Counted from the stretch's first letter, positions 30,531 through 43,299 are shown. The stretch is DNA of 64,000 bases from Closterium sp. Naga37s-1 (GCA_947471745.1 CANJKZ010000010.1:839501-903500), one strand, 5' to 3'. Numbers and translations: made by a program. The notes: a model not told the origin generated them from the letters alone.

Positions 30531-31246
30531 ATGCAATATGTGGCACGTAACTGCTGTACATATTCATGTTGATTTGGCCATGCCACCCGCGACGGGCGAG
30601 GCATTTAACAGCACCCCACACCGTATCCGAGCGGTTCCGTCATTCCGTAAGAAGGGTTGGTTCGGTGATGGTTGCATTCCAAGGTACAGGAACAGAGTGG
30701 TACGGCAAATTTCTGCAACAATTCCATGTCGGCCATGGTACAAATCGCCGCGAATTCGCATCTGTGAGGTATTATATCGACCATGACGAGTAAGATGAGT
30801 TCAAGGGTTGTCAACAATTCAGTTTAGAGGGGGTATCTCAAAGGTACAGTGCAGTAGAGACAGATTCCATTCTTAGAGCTATACATTTTGTGCAGCATGA
30901 CTCGGCAGGCCAGACGTGGTTCATTAACCATTTTCTGTTTTGATGGCAGTGTTGTACAAACATGTATATATTGAGCACTGATTAGTGTCCAGTTGCATTT
31001 GAATTCTAGGCTCCTGATTAGTGTATCTACTTGGTGGGAGAAGGGAGAGTCGTGCGCATGATATTGTGTTCTTATAATAGTGTGGATGTCGCCACGTTTG
31101 TTGGATTTCATCGTCCCAGACCACGTGGCGGCTATACCGTGGTCATCTCCTTGTAAAATGATCGCAGTGCGGTTGTGCGATTCGTCGCGAGCCCACGGCG
31201 TCGCCTGGCAACATCAAAGGTGTCGCCAGGTACAGAGCTCGACCAG
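30531..31246. other. Noncoding stretch, nothing recognised
   Basis: No repeat, RNA gene or exon stands out. It should include the promoter of the following gene. Confidence 0.5.
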
Positions 31247-33914
31247 ATGAGTCGCGACTCTCAACCACTTTCGTACGCCAATCAGGAGCTCCCCGTCAAC
31301 ATTTTCCAGATGTTAACGACTGTAGAAATCGGTTGTGCGACACTTCAACTCACAGCCTTGTCCTTGTTTCTGCCGAGTATGGTGACCCCACGCCCTCATC
31401 CCCTTCCTGGAAGTGAGCCTCCTACGGGCCGCCCTCAGAGACCAGTTGTGGTGCCTGCTAGGTACAACACTGGTACACTTGGTGTTACATTACCTGGGCG
31501 AAAGGCTAGTGTTACAGCTGCGAATGAGGTTTCAGTCGGTAACCAACCTGACAACTCGACACTAAACCTGCATGGAATGTCGCCTGAGCAGCTTCAGTTT
31601 TTGATGTCTCAAGTCAGTGCGGAGTTCACCCGCAAGAGCTCCTCCAGTTCTGAGTCTGGCAACCTGCTCACGCCAGATCTCGTCGATCAGCAGCTCTCGT
31701 CTGACGAGGCCGATGCGGACGAGCCTGGCGCAGTTCGCAACCTTCCATTAGCGCCTGAGGCAGGTCCACAGACAGACATTGGATCTGCCGATGGTCAGCT
31801 GCCGGTAACACTCGCGCCAGCGTTAGAAGCAGCGGACGATGTGGACGAAAATGAACCTGGCGCTAGCGAAGACGACGACGACAGCGGTAACGACGACCGC
31901 CCCTCTCCTCGGCGCAGGAAAGGTTCTGTTGCCGCTATGCATGCCGGTGCTTCTAACCCCACCTCGAAGCGGAAGGGTAAACGCCAGAAAAAACCGGAAG
32001 GTGAGGATACGTGTACCCGTTGCTGATTACTTGCTAAGGTATCGATTCCTTGCTGACTCTGTGTTGTTGCAGTTTTATTTAAGCGTGTGGCTAATCCTTA
32101 CCCGTTGCTGTGTTCGTGGTGGATGTTCCCCGTGTGATCATGATGTGATCCTGGATGTGAAATGGATGGTGTTTTGCAGAAGTTGTTCAGGAAGTTGACA
32201 AAGCGCAGGCTGCAGCTTCTGATCACCAGCGCACGGTCGAGTTGCAGCAGGAGACACTGGCGGACGTTCGGCGGCAACTGGAGGAGAGCCAGCGGGCGAA
32301 TCAACTGCTCCGGGCGAGCAGCTCTGCCCCAACTTCCGCGCTGCCCCCAGCGAGCCGTAGCCCCAACGCTGAGGTCAACGTTGCAAGTACTTCACGGGGC
32401 CACAACGTGGCCCGTTCAACTATGGCGCCTGCGGTCGCACATGTGGCGGTCGGACGATCGCTGGCAACATCCACGATTCCTGCGCCGCTCGCGCCAAACG
32501 CCTCTCGCTCACTTGTCGCCCCCCTCGCTCATCCGGGACTCCCAGCACCTCGACCGGCTGCTCTTGAAACTTCGCCCAAGCTTCCGGAATCGCTTACCGA
32601 GCTCACCTTTTTCACGGTAAACCGTGCGCATTGATTCTGAATACCCGCCACCTAGCTTACGTTTATACCTTCAATGTTCCGCTCGCAACCTCCCCACCCA
32701 CCCCCGTACCTTCTGTACCTTGATCCTATGCTCGCAACCTCGTATTCCCACCCACCCACCCTCGCAACCTTCTGTACCTTGATCCTGTACTTCGCAAGCC
32801 TGCATTCCCACTCTGATCTTATGCAACCCGCGCTTTCTACATTGGCTTCAACCCGCGCTCCCTTGCACTTTGCATATCCGTCTTGTAATGCATGGCAGGC
32901 AAAGTGCAACCAAGCGGTTTTGTACTTCATTGCTGAAGCTCCCCCGAGGGAGATTAACTTCTGGCCTGAGCCGCAGGAGTTGAGGCAGCAACTCATCCGT
33001 ACGTATCGGATGGTGAACGTTTCCGAGGAAACGTTCAACCTTGTCATGAATTCTCACCCAGAACGGGAGAGGATTCTTAAAGACAAGGTCGGCGAGTCAA
33101 GACGTGGGCACATGGGCCAGGCGGGTTCGTCACGGAATCGAAGATTCCCATGCTGGCTGCTGAGAACATGGCGCCGGTGCAGCGCCGCAACGTCCAGCAG
33201 TGGCACCTTTTCTATTTTGATGGTAAGTACGCGCCTCGTTTTTAACGTTGCATGCCCCGAGCACTTCCAGCCCTTGTTTCCTGAGTTCCACATGTATTGT
33301 GCTTACATCAAGCGGATTTCTGTGCTTGCAGCCGTTTATGGCAGCAAGTGGCACTGCGATCCTGACACGGGGCGCCCGTTTGCCAACAAGGCGTTTGATA
33401 TGGCGCTCTGCAAGGGACTTGGCGGTCGCAGGTGTAAGACGATGTTTGCCAAGATCCCAGTGGTGGCAACGATTTGCCATGTGGTGAGTTTGTTTCCCAT
33501 GCATTGTTTGTTTCCCTTGCCAATGATCCAGTTCTTGCTCTAGCACACCCTCTCTCTCCCTGCTCCCCATTCTGCAATGCACCTCTCCCTCACTGTCCTG
33601 ATTTTTTCCAACACACCCCCCTATCCCTGCTCCCCATTTTCCCATATATTTTCAAATGTACCCTGCAGGTTGAATGGCCCATGGCAAATGCTGGGAGCCG
33701 TGACACGCCTGCCCTAGATGGCAGTGACTCCAACAACAGGAGGGAAGTGCAGCTGAAAGTGGGGGTGATCATTGATTGGATTAAGGATAGGTTATCCCGG
33801 GGGGATAATATCTATCGCGACACTGCCCCTGCAGGCTTTCAGATGGGAGCAAACCCGTTAGTGCGTATTGTGATTGCAGGGTTTGAGGACGAGTTTGCTG
33901 GGTTACTGCCATAA
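31247..33914 (+). CDS. Unrecognised multi-exon protein gene
   Basis: Exon 1 runs from Met at 31247 (MSRDSQPLSYANQELPVN) to 32000. It is acidic and low in complexity, with DDDDSGNDDRPSPRRRK and a basic end (SKRKGKRQKKPE) like a nuclear signal. An in-phase exon 2 at 32180-32613 starts VVQEVDKAQAAASDHQRTVE, a probable coiled coil, then turns Ala/Ser/Pro-rich. A third block from about 32899 reads AEAPPREINFWPEPQELRQQ, then NVSEETFNLVMNSHPERERI; its continuation to a GTAAGT donor at 33222 looks better in the +1 frame. Another block carries YGSKWHCDPDTGRPFANKAF (33340-33480), and the last exon (33669-33914) ends GFEDEFAGLLP. I do not recognise the family. Exons 3-4 are approximate, and one frameshift or missed small intron is likely. 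Confidence 0.5.
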
Positions 33915-34429
33915 ACCCTGGTTTTCTAATTGTAGTTTTGCTGCTCTAATGTATGCTCATTTTCTACAATAATTTGATAATCACATTATTTTTATTACTA
34001 TTATTAGGGTGCTACCATTAGCTAATGATTGGGTGTTTTCAGGAAGTTCAGGCCTAGTTATGTTGGCATTTGAGTGAATGTAAACAAGGACAATTTGGCT
34101 ATTTTTATCAGAACTAGAAACAACTGTGAATGGCACTCTGGTTCACTGCCATTTCAACCCCAGTAAGTGGAGAACTCTGACCCTGGCGCCATGCTGATTT
34201 ACGGCCAATAAGGGCCATCTTGGGTAATTAACGGTCCGGCAATTATCGACCCCAATACGGCTAAAGTCTGCCTTATTTACAGCCGGGCAATTATTGGGCG
34301 TAGATACATTGTTTACAACCTAAGTTTGGATGTTAACGCCCGGAAATAGACCTGACATTTTTGAGATGACTAGAGCTTGTCAGCCTGTCTGCTGAGAAGT
34401 GCCTTGCTGCTACCAACGGGCACGTCGCT

Positions 34430-34485
34430 GCTGCACGTCGCTGCTGCACGTCGCTGCTGCACGTCGCTGCTGCACGTCGCTGCCA
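34430..34485. repeat. 15-bp tandem repeat
   Basis: GCTGCACGTCGCTGC repeated about four times. Confidence 0.85.
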
Positions 34486-34940
34486 CCTCCACACACCAGG
34501 AAGTACGCCGATTCTGTTGTCACTGCTCCCCCACCGCTGCCTCTCGTTTCCTCTACGTTCCCTGCCCACTTTTCCTAAGCGTGCTGCTCCTCCCCTTCCA
34601 CCCCTGCCTTAGTTTAGCTGCTACTCACGCACTATGTAGTATGCTTTCTGTTCGTGTCATCTCTTTCCAGGATAGCTTGCCCCTTATCGTTTCATAACCA
34701 CTTCTTCCCATGTTTAATCCAACTCGCTCCGTGTCTTTTACTGTCACCATATTTCTGTTTGTTTATCCTTGTCCTCCTCTCTTTCTGGCGAACCATTTTT
34801 TCCGTCCAAACTTCATAAGATTCATTCACGTTTTATCACCCGCTCTCCCAGTCGTGCAACCTTGTTTCCCCCTGTGTACATCACTGCCTTCCTCCCCCCA
34901 TGCCTTTGATGTCTCATCCCTCCTTGTGCCTTTTTCCGAG

Positions 34941-34959
34941 TTTTGAGACAGTCTCAAAA
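34941..34959. repeat. Palindrome with a one-base spacer, AC/GT type
   Basis: TTTTGAGAC-A-GTCTCAAAA, the only site with an odd centre, again exactly between two copies of one segment. Confidence 0.88.
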
Positions 34960-35470
34960 GGCAAGCTCCCAGTCGTGCAACCTTGTTTCCCCCTGTGCAC
35001 ATCACTGCCTTCCTCTCTTCCTCCCTTCCCATGCCTCCGATGTCTCATCAATCCCTGTGTCTTCTTCCTACCACTGTCACCACCTCCTCAGCTACCCCTT
35101 CCCTCCATCGATTCGCACTTATCCCTGTTTCTAATCTCCCAACTTCTGATCCTCGCCCTTAGAAGCTTTGCCTCACTGCTGGTCTTCTTTATTGCTGGAC
35201 ATCCGTCCGCCATCTCTCATTCCCATCCTCTCTCATCCACTCCCTTCACCGCTCGTCCTCTCCCTCACCATGCTGCAGCTACGTGGAATCTTCTCTCTGC
35301 TCCATAGCCCCATGCGAGCATGCCCCACCTCCCCATGTGACCATACCCCACCTCACATCGGGTTTCATTACTTCTTTGCAGGTTTTTTCGGAAGCCATGT
35401 GTAACTTTCTACTGGTTGTTTCTCCCTCTCAACTCCATCTTACCTGACTAAAAACCAACTTCCCATTCAG

Positions 35471-35557
35471 GTGTCAACTGGTGTAGGTGGCGAGGCCCTA
35501 TTGGTGGATACCTTGAGGAATTTTCTAAAACCCACCTATCGGAGACGAGTTGCTCTG
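35471..35557 (+). CDS. Isolated internal exon, unknown gene
   Basis: An acceptor CCCATTCAG precedes and a donor GTGAGT follows an 87-bp open segment coding GVGGEALLVDTLRNFLKPTY then RRRVAL. The phase-clean splice sites and protein-like composition suggest a real exon, but no neighbour exons or family were recognised. Confidence 0.4.
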
Positions 35558-37121
35558 GTGAGTGTGATGGTGATGAGTGATAAGAAGGTTGAGGGAAGAC
35601 TGGTACACTGGTGCAGCAGATTTTAGAGGAGAGGAGTGACAAAAGGTGCACAGCACAAGCTAAAGCACTGCTATGGGCACCGGTAATAGAGTTGGATAGG
35701 AATCCCATTTTCGACACATTATGCCTTCTTTTCGGCGCCTAGGCATGCTAGTTTTCTTAGTAACATGCTGCTCCAGCCACTCTTGCCCCGCGCCCTCTCG
35801 CACGACAGTTCCATCCCCTTTTCCTAAAAGCCTTTCTCCTGTTTCCACGCAGCTGCAATTTCCGTATGTGTTATCTTGCCTCTCCTCTCGTCCCCATCCG
35901 CTCCCCTCTCCCCTCTCCCCTCTCCCCTCTCCCCTCTCCCCTCTCCCCTCTCCCCTGTCCCCTCTCCCCTCTCCCGCCATCTTTCCGGCAGCTCGAGCCC
36001 GGGCGGTTCCTCAGTATCTCGGTCTTTTGTTTCAAATCTCTCCCCTCTCCCACCTCCCCCCTCTCCCACCTCCCACCTCCTTTACTCCCTATCCCACCTC
36101 GCACCCCACAGCATGAGACGGGGCTTCGTCTCACCTTTTACCCTCTTCTATTTCAAGTCTCTCCCCTCTCGCCTCTCCCCTCTCCTCTCTTCCCTCTTCC
36201 CTCTCCCCTCACCCCTCTCCCCTTTCCCACCTGTCCCACCCCACAGCACGAGACCGGGCTTCGTCTCACCTTTTACCCTCTTCTGTTTCACATCTCGTGG
36301 TAAGCATAGCTCGTTGGTGCGTGTGCACTTGCAAGGCTGCAGAAAAGGTATACGACGGGGAGTTTAGCATACCGCACCATGCGGTTGTGTGCGGTTCTCA
36401 CCGGTAGGATGCGAAATGGAGTCTAACGAGCGATGGCGACGCCATGTCAACAACCGGCTGACCATTGGAACTGAGAGTGGCGAACGATGCGATTGATGGC
36501 AACAGATGGGATGGGCGTGCGGCGCGTATGGACGCTGCGTGCCATGCATGGAGTGACATGCTTCTTTCACGTGCTCTCTCGTTCCTCCTCTTCCAAAGGA
36601 GACATTTCGCTGGTTCAGACAGTTTTTTCCTTCTCCCCCTCCGCTCTTCCCTCGAGTCAAGCCAGCAAGTAATCACCAATTATCCACATCTTCCAGATAC
36701 GCTCTGCCAGTTGCCCCTTTTGCAAGAGTCGAGAGTAACTTTCCTCTCTGTGTGGCGTTGCTCCTTCTCAGGACGGTTCTCTCCCTTTCGCCCACACCTG
36801 TGGCCTTGTCAATCTGTCTACTGAGAAGTGACTGGTTCCCATTTGTCACCTTGCTGCTGCCCTTGCACACACCAGGTACGCACAGCACACCCCATCCTGT
36901 TCTCTCAGTGATGCCCCACTCACAACATCTTCTTGCTCCCATCTGAATCACCAGCCACCTCCACCCACCAGGTACACACAGCCCTCCTGCTTTTCCCCAC
37001 CGCTGCAACTCTTCCATCCCTCTGCGTTCCCTGCCTCTCTCATCCTCTCTCTCCTTCTCCTCCCTTTCCAACCCTGCCCTGTATCATCTCAATTCCTTTA
37101 CATGGTGCGCAGCTAGACTTC
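35558..37121. other. Pyrimidine-rich noncoding stretch
   Basis: CTCTCCC arrays at 35895-35970 and 36030-36230, and a duplicated segment (CTTCGTCTCACCTTTTACCC at 36124 and 36258). 36380-36680 is less biased but has no recognised exon. A GTGCGCAG acceptor lies at 37105-37112, just before the next gene. Confidence 0.55.
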
Positions 37122-37682
37122 ATGGCGCAGCCATCCGAAGCAAGTGCGGGCATCTTACCGGGCCGGCCACTTATCTGTACTATCGGCCATTCCAATCGGA
37201 CATGGGAAGCGTTTACTGATTTACTTCAGCGCAACCGGATTGTCCGGGTGATTGATGTCAGAACTCTACCGGGGTCGCGCCATAATCCACAGTTCAATAA
37301 AGAGGCTCTCGAGACATCCTTACCTTCACTTCAGATTTCTTATACGCATCGTCCGGGCCTTGGGGGGCGGCGCAAAGCGCGGGCCAACTCTCCCAACACC
37401 GGTTGGCACAATCTTTCTTTTCGAGGTTACGCGGATTACATGCAATCGCCTGAGTTTGCCGAGAATGTTCAATGGGTCGCGGACTTGGCACGAGATGAGC
37501 GTTGTGTCCTGATGTGCGCTGAAGCAGTGCCCTGGCGCTGCCATCGTTCAATGATTGGTGACGCGCTTCTTGTGCGGGGTATTCGGGTCGAAGATATCAT
37601 TGGGCCGAAGGAACGTAAGCCACACGTTCTTACCGCCTTCGCCCGCGTTGACGGGACGGAAATCACTTATCCGGCATTATGA
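37122..37682 (+). CDS. DUF488 family protein
   Basis: One uninterrupted 186-residue frame starting MAQPSEASAGILPGRPLICT. The family blocks are TIGHSNRTWEAF, VIDVRTLPGSRHNPQFN, YTHRPGLGGRRK, FRGYADYMQSPEF and LMCAEAVPWRCHRSMIGDAL, the last with the Cys/His pair typical of DUF488. The length is close to bacterial family members. The family is abundant in bacteria and its biochemical role is not settled. An acceptor-like site just upstream would allow a 5' UTR intron. It ends at a TGA directly beside a GGCAGCAGC array. The protein-like quality and lack of exon copies set it apart from the other genes in the window, so transfer from bacteria is possible but unproven. Confidence 0.85.
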   Translation: MAQPSEASAGILPGRPLICTIGHSNRTWEAFTDLLQRNRIVRVIDVRTLPGSRHNPQFNKEALETSLPSLQISYTHRPGLGGRRKARANSPNTGWHNLSFRGYADYMQSPEFAENVQWVADLARDERCVLMCAEAVPWRCHRSMIGDALLVRGIRVEDIIGPKERKPHVLTAFARVDGTEITYPAL

Positions 37683-37699
37683 GTTTTAGCCGGCATTTC

Positions 37700-38075
37700 C
37701 CTAGCAGTGGCAGCACCAGTGGTGGCAGCAGAGGCAGCGGCAGCGGTGACGGCAGCAGTGGCGGCGGCGGCAGCAGTGGCAACAGCAGTGGCTGCGGCAG
37801 CAGCGGCGGCAGCAGCGGCAGCAGCGGCGGCAGCAGCGGCGGCAGCAGCAGTAGCAGCAGCAGCGGCGGCAGCAGCAGCAGCGGCGGCAGCAGCAGCGGC
37901 GGCAGCAGCAGCAGCGGCGGCAGCAGCAGCGGCGGCAGCAGCAGCAGCGGCGGCAGCAGCAGCAGCAGAAGCAGCAGCAGCAGCGGTGGCAGCAGCAGTG
38001 GTGGCAGCGGTGGCAGCAGCAGTGGTGGCAGCGGTGGCAGCAGCAATGGCAGCAGCAGCAGCAGCGGGCGGTGGT
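37700..38075. repeat. GGC/AGC trinucleotide array
   Basis: About 370 bp of GGCAGCAGC-type units. It yields poly-Ala, Ser/Gly or Leu/Pro frames on either strand; none is taken as a gene. Confidence 0.92.
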
Positions 38076-39318
38076 TGAGATCAGGAGTGAGTAGTGTCTC
38101 GCATGGCTGCATGAGGGGAGCTGCAGAAGAAATGCCAGGCTGTTTGGGTGCAGGGTGTACAAGTATCTTCAAGAGGAGAGAGTGTACATTAGCTGATAGG
38201 CAAGGAGTGGAAGTGTGTGCAAGTAGGTGGCTGGACAAGGCCTTGCTTGTAAACAGCCTAGGGTAGAATAGTAATTTGTGAACTTGCTTGCTTGCGCCCT
38301 GTCCTGAACTGAGGCTGAACTACTGATAGTTCTGCTGGCTGACTTTGGATGCAAGCTTGTGTACGCCACACTTGATTCTGTTGTGAAATATGAAATGCCG
38401 CAGGCACGTGGCAGCACACCCGCAGGCACATGGCAGCATACATTCCATGCGTGCAGGTGGCTTCACATCTGATTGCAGGCAGGGCGAAGTGCCGACGCGG
38501 AGGTGAGTGATGCCTAGTACGGTATGCAGAGAAATCTGAACATTATTATCAACCTCTCTCTCGTCCTCCATCCATTGATGTTGCTGCCATGCCTACCAAC
38601 TTTTGCTCCCTCGCCCCCTCCCCACCCAATATGGTGCTTGCGGCTCTGGTTTGCCTTGATGGAATAGTAGCTGTTTGCACCGCTTCCCCCCAAATGTCAA
38701 CATCAGCTTTCTTCCACTCCCACCTCCTCGCTCATCAGTAAGCCTCTACCTCCTTCACACTCTCCCCCTCACTTCCTTCCCCTTTCCACACCAACAGCAC
38801 CAACAGCGTCTGTGGTATGGAGAAGAGGAGGCGGCGGGGGCGGCTGGGGCTGGCCGCTGGTATGTGCGTTGGAAAAAGGAGGGCAATGGGGTGGACCGGA
38901 TGGTCATCACCATGAGGATGCTCGACAGGCTGGGTGGGTGTCATCTGCGACATGGTGGTAGAGATGTATGGGGCGGTACGAGCAAGGAGATGTCCTGGGC
39001 GGTACATATCCTTACTCCACATCCATATCAAGGATATGGAGTAAGGAGTACGACGTGGTGTTCACAGTGGGTGTGGCTTGTGCTTTACAGTCACTTGGAA
39101 AGTGTTTGTAATCTGCTTAGGGCGGAGGGAGGTGGTGCGGGACGCTAGGAGTACGTACGACTTCGTGTGCTGGTGAGTTTACGTAGGCCTCGTGGATGAA
39201 CTTGTGCGTTTCGACAGCTTCCATGGTGTTTCGCATTGATGGGGCCCGTGTTTTGTTGTCATGTGAGGCCTCCCTCCTTTGCAGCTTCACCCTTGCAGGC
39301 CTTGTATGGTGCTTCTTT

Positions 39319-39352
39319 GGTGCGAATTTTGAGAATTCTTAGAAGTCGCACC
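39319..39352. repeat. Palindrome, AATT core, extended
   Basis: GGTGCGAA...TCGCACC arms around TTTTGAGAATTCTTAGAA, between two copies of GGCCT(T/A)GTATGGTGCTTCT. Confidence 0.85.
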
Positions 39353-39544
39353 AATATCCCTTTCAGGCCTAGTATGGTGCTTCTGCCACTCGATCTCTGA
39401 CAAGGCAGAATGAATTTGAGCACTGCCTTCCCATATGCAACGCCAGCATCACATATCCTCCACTCCCCTCTTCTCACCCAGTGGTATACCCCTCTTCTTT
39501 TCATCCCCCCCCCAGCCCTCCCCAGCACACCAACAGCATCTGCC

Positions 39545-40160
39545 TTGTATGAAGGAGCCCAGCTCGTGGCTGCAACACAAAGCCTGGCGACAATCAGGCG
39601 GCTGGAGAGCTGCAGCAGCATCAGTGGTGGCGGTGAAGGCGGTCAGCGGGGAGTGGGTGGAGACAGGCTAGGAGGGAGCCCAACTCATCGCTGTGACATA
39701 CAGCCGGGCGGCATGGCAGGGTTGTGGGATGCAACAATGTTGCAGCGGCAGTGGTGGTGGTGAGTTCTATCAGCCATGGGTGGGGTGGAGGCAGGTGAGA
39801 AGGGAGCCCAACTCATTTCCTCCATGACACACAGCCGGGCGGCATGGCAGGGTTGTGGGATGCAGCAGCAGTGGTAGTGGTGAAGTCAGTTAGCGGGTGG
39901 CGGGTGGAGGAAGAGGGAGATGAGCACAGCTCATCGCTGGAACACACAATGGGGCAGGACGGATCCCAACTCATATCCATAACACACAGCAGGGCAACAG
40001 GAGTCATGGAAAGCAGCAGCAGTGGTGGCGGTGCAGTGAAATCGGTCACCTGCCTGCATGTACTCGCGTGAGCAGCCCAGCCCACCTCTGTGACACACCA
40101 GCCAGGCAGCATGGCAGGGCCATGGGATGCAGCAGCAGTGGTGGCGGTGAAGCTGGTGAG
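39545..40160. repeat. ~115-bp imperfect tandem repeats
   Basis: About five units with GGAGCCCAACTCAT, ACACACAGCCGGGCGGCATG and GCAGCAGCAGTGGTGG. No consistent frame. Confidence 0.8.
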
Positions 40161-40855
40161 TCATGAGTATGGTGGAGGCGGGGAGGAGGGAAGGTAGGGA
40201 GGCTGACCCATGGGAGGGAGGGAGGGCAGTATGAGCAGCAGGGGCCATGGATATGAGGTAGTGGATGGCTTTTCAGTTGATGACAGGCAGGGCGACGTGC
40301 ACAATGAGGCGTGGAGTTGGGGAGAGAAAAGCGAGGTAGCAAAAGCTAGCTGCACTTCGGTGGGTGCAATAGTTTCATGTTACTCACACGGGCTTTTAGG
40401 CTCGCAGGTACAAGCACATGGCGTGACTGAAGGTGCGTGTAAGTATTGGAGAGAAGGTGCAACTGCAGCTCAACGTAGTGGAGAGAGTGACATTGGACTA
40501 ATACATTGGCTCGAGATAGCAACGTCCGAAGAATCGCAAAACGATGTACCGGTACGTGTGCACTTGGTTTTCAGAATACTGAATTGGTACATGCTGTTTC
40601 ACCAGCATATATTGGTACATGCTGGCGACAGGTCTTGAGGTCATCCATGTTCCGTGCAGCACCATTTCTATCGCTCCCTCAGGCATCAACTCTCTCTCCA
40701 TCCCGTATCACCTACACCACAACCGCCTGATAAACAATCACCCACTTTCCCCCTCCACACCCCACACCCCCTCCTGTGCTGTGTAGTTTTACATATCCCC
40801 TTTATCACTTAACTATCCCCTCCCCCTCCAGAAAACCTCAACCCCCTCCATACAC

Positions 40856-40881
40856 TGGTTTTTGAGAATTCTCAAAAACCA
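40856..40881. repeat. Palindrome, AATT core, extended
   Basis: CTGG + TTTTTGAGAATTCTCAAAAA + CCAG, exactly between two copies of AAAACCTCAACCCCCTCCAT. Confidence 0.92.
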
Positions 40882-42679
40882 GAAAACCTCAACCCCCTCC
40901 ATACACTTCTCCCCCTCCATACACTTCTCCCCCTCCTAGAAGGTTGGTTGTTGGTGGCAGCAGAGGCGATGTATGCACTCCAACCGCCTTTTAAGAATCT
41001 TTACGCGTACCCCTCTTCGATCCCACCTTCTCTTCCCCTGCCGTCGCCCTATTCGCCCCCAGCTGCATCTGTCAGGCGCCTTGCCATGATGTAATATGTA
41101 ACAAAACCAACAAAGGATGAGACCAAGCATGGAGGGAGGTGAGGCTGGTGGCGACAGGAGTGGCTGGAGTGGGATAATTAGCACGCCAACCTGAAAGTTC
41201 TACAGCTTATGGGGGGGGGGGGGGGGATGCTTTGCATGTCAACATGAGCTGCCATGTCAGTATTTTAGTTGGAGTGTTGGGGCAGCAGTGCAAGCACACC
41301 TCAACCCATGCCGTATTGCTAGGACAGATCCAATCGCTTATCACTACCCTACCATTCTCTCATGCCTGCCCTTCCCCATGCCTGTCCTTCACCCATCCCT
41401 GCCCTTCACCCATGCCTGCCTTTCAGTCAGTTCCAGCATACCCACTCGAGCTCCGAGGGACGCGATGAGGGTACTACACAACAGTAGAAGTCGAGTCAGG
41501 AGCAGAAACAAGCAGGGTGGGGGTTGTATTAAGTGGGTAGAATGGTGGGGGTGCAGTGAGGGGATGCAGCTGCAATAGCCTTGGTCTGATCTTTCTGTGC
41601 TGAATACATGGCTGCAATGTGGTGAGTGTTGGTGACACTCAACGACCTCAGAGGAAAGGAGAGGAGAGCGACCAGCCTGCACCTCTGCAGCGCACGCTGA
41701 GACAATGTCCTTTGAAAAAACATATACGTCACATGCCAGTCTTCATTGCCGGCATGCCTCAGAGGAAAGGAGAGGAGGGCGACCAGCCTGCTCCTCTGAG
41801 CCAGCAGTTTGCACTGCACACTGAGGAGCAGAATGAAACTTACCGGTAGTTGATCTCTTGATCTCCTACCGTTTGTTCATCCTGTATGCCGGTGTATTTG
41901 CTACCGTATATGGCGTTGGTTGGGTGACGCAGCAGCACAAGCGACCTCACGGCTTTCTCATGCAGGAAAGGACAGTTGTGTGCTACTCCTCTGCCCTTTG
42001 TCCCATGCATGAAGCACTTCCAGGCTGCCACTCAGCCTAACCAACCATATGCCCTCTATGAAGCTGCAGCACACTTGTGCATGCCTGCTTCATTGCAAGC
42101 TTCTACAACAGCCACTACAACGAATCAAACACTCCTTTTTTCATTTCAGTATAGGTGGATGGTGAAAGTTCTGTTCTTACAACATTCAGAGTTGACGGCA
42201 CACAAAAAAAAGGATCAAGGACTTGCTTGCAGAATCGTTCTCCTACTCTAAAATGTATAATTTTGCTGGTTTGCCAGAACAAAAATACAGATGAAGGCTA
42301 CAGTTGTGAACACCACTCCTCAAGCCTCTCCTTAACTTTTGCCTCCACCATCACTCCCTACATCCATACCCACCTATCTGCCTGTGCACATCCTCATGAA
42401 AATCCCTATGTGGGAGCCGGAGAGACGTCAGCTCCCCTCATGAAACCGGTCTCTTGCCCAACCAGCCCTGCACCTGCTTCTGCCCTGCCCAACCAACTGC
42501 AAGGTACAAGGTCTACACGACCATTCTTCGACCCCATGCAACATGCAAGATCAGCTGCGCACAACCACCATGCCATGCCCCATTCCTCCACATGCATAGC
42601 CTTTCATTTCACACTCCTGGATAGCCATCGTCAACTCTCTCCATCCTTCGCGCCCCTGATCTCAACCCTCTCCCACCGC

Positions 42680-42880
42680 TGCTGCTGACCCCACTGCTGC
42701 CACCACTGCTGCTGCTGCCACCACTGCTGCTGCTGCCACCACTGCTGCTGCTGCCACCACTGTTGCTGCTGCCACCACTGCTGCTGCTGCCACCACTGTT
42801 GCTGCTGCCACCACTGCTGCTGCTGCCACCACTGCTGCTGCTGCCACCACTGTTGCTGCTGCCACTGCTGCCGCTACTGC
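42680..42880. repeat. CTG/CCA trinucleotide array
   Basis: 18-bp units CTGCTGCTGCCACCACTG with TTG variants. Confidence 0.92.
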
Positions 42881-43299
42881 TGCTGCGTCCACCATGCTCA
42901 CGTCCCTCGCTGCTCTCTTGCTCGCCCTTGTCCCCAGGTTTCCCCCCTCCCCTCCCCTTCCCCTCCTGCTCTGCCTCGCCTTCCCCCTCCCCTTCGCCTT
43001 ACCCGTCCGCCCTGCTGATGACCGCTTCTTGCTCCATCGTAAGAAATGCCAGGCAGGAATTTCTGATGCAGCTCCCAATATGCACTAGCTCTCTCGTCCA
43101 AAAAGCCGTGCACCTGCCTCTGTCGAACTGCAAGGCACCAGGTCCACATGAACATGCCACAACTCTCTGCAGCATGCAAGTTGAGCCGAGCACCACCACC
43201 GTTCCATGCCTCCCCTTATTCCTCACAATTGACTCTGCCATCAAGTGTCTCCCTCCCCTCCATCACTCTCGGCCCCCTTACCTACCTATCCAGCTGCGC

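Larger units (their letters stand above)
33915..35470. other. Noncoding stretch, pyrimidine-rich on the right
   Basis: 33915-34370 holds nothing recognised. 34430-34485 is a 15-bp repeat (GCTGCTGCACGTC). 34830-35045 is a diverged duplication (CAGTCGTGCAACCTTGTTTC) with a palindrome at 34941. The pyrimidine bias resembles intron DNA. Confidence 0.6.
38076..43299. other. Repeat-rich region without a recognised gene
   Basis: Contains a CAGCAC-type 5' flank, a segment at 38800-39030 with an open frame (RWYVRWKKEGNGVDRMVITM) of unknown meaning, ~115-bp imperfect repeats at 39545-40160, AATT-core palindromes at 39319 and 40856, poly-G at 41211-41227, a duplicated GGAAAGGAGAGGAG segment at 41650-41790, and a trinucleotide array at 42680-42880. 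Parts may be introns of the LRR gene on the minus strand. Confidence 0.5.

Noticed and set aside
37679-38266. Ser/Gly, Ala and Leu/Pro frames of 120-195 codons
   Set aside because: All derive from the GGCAGCAGC array; no flanking protein-like sequence supports any of them.
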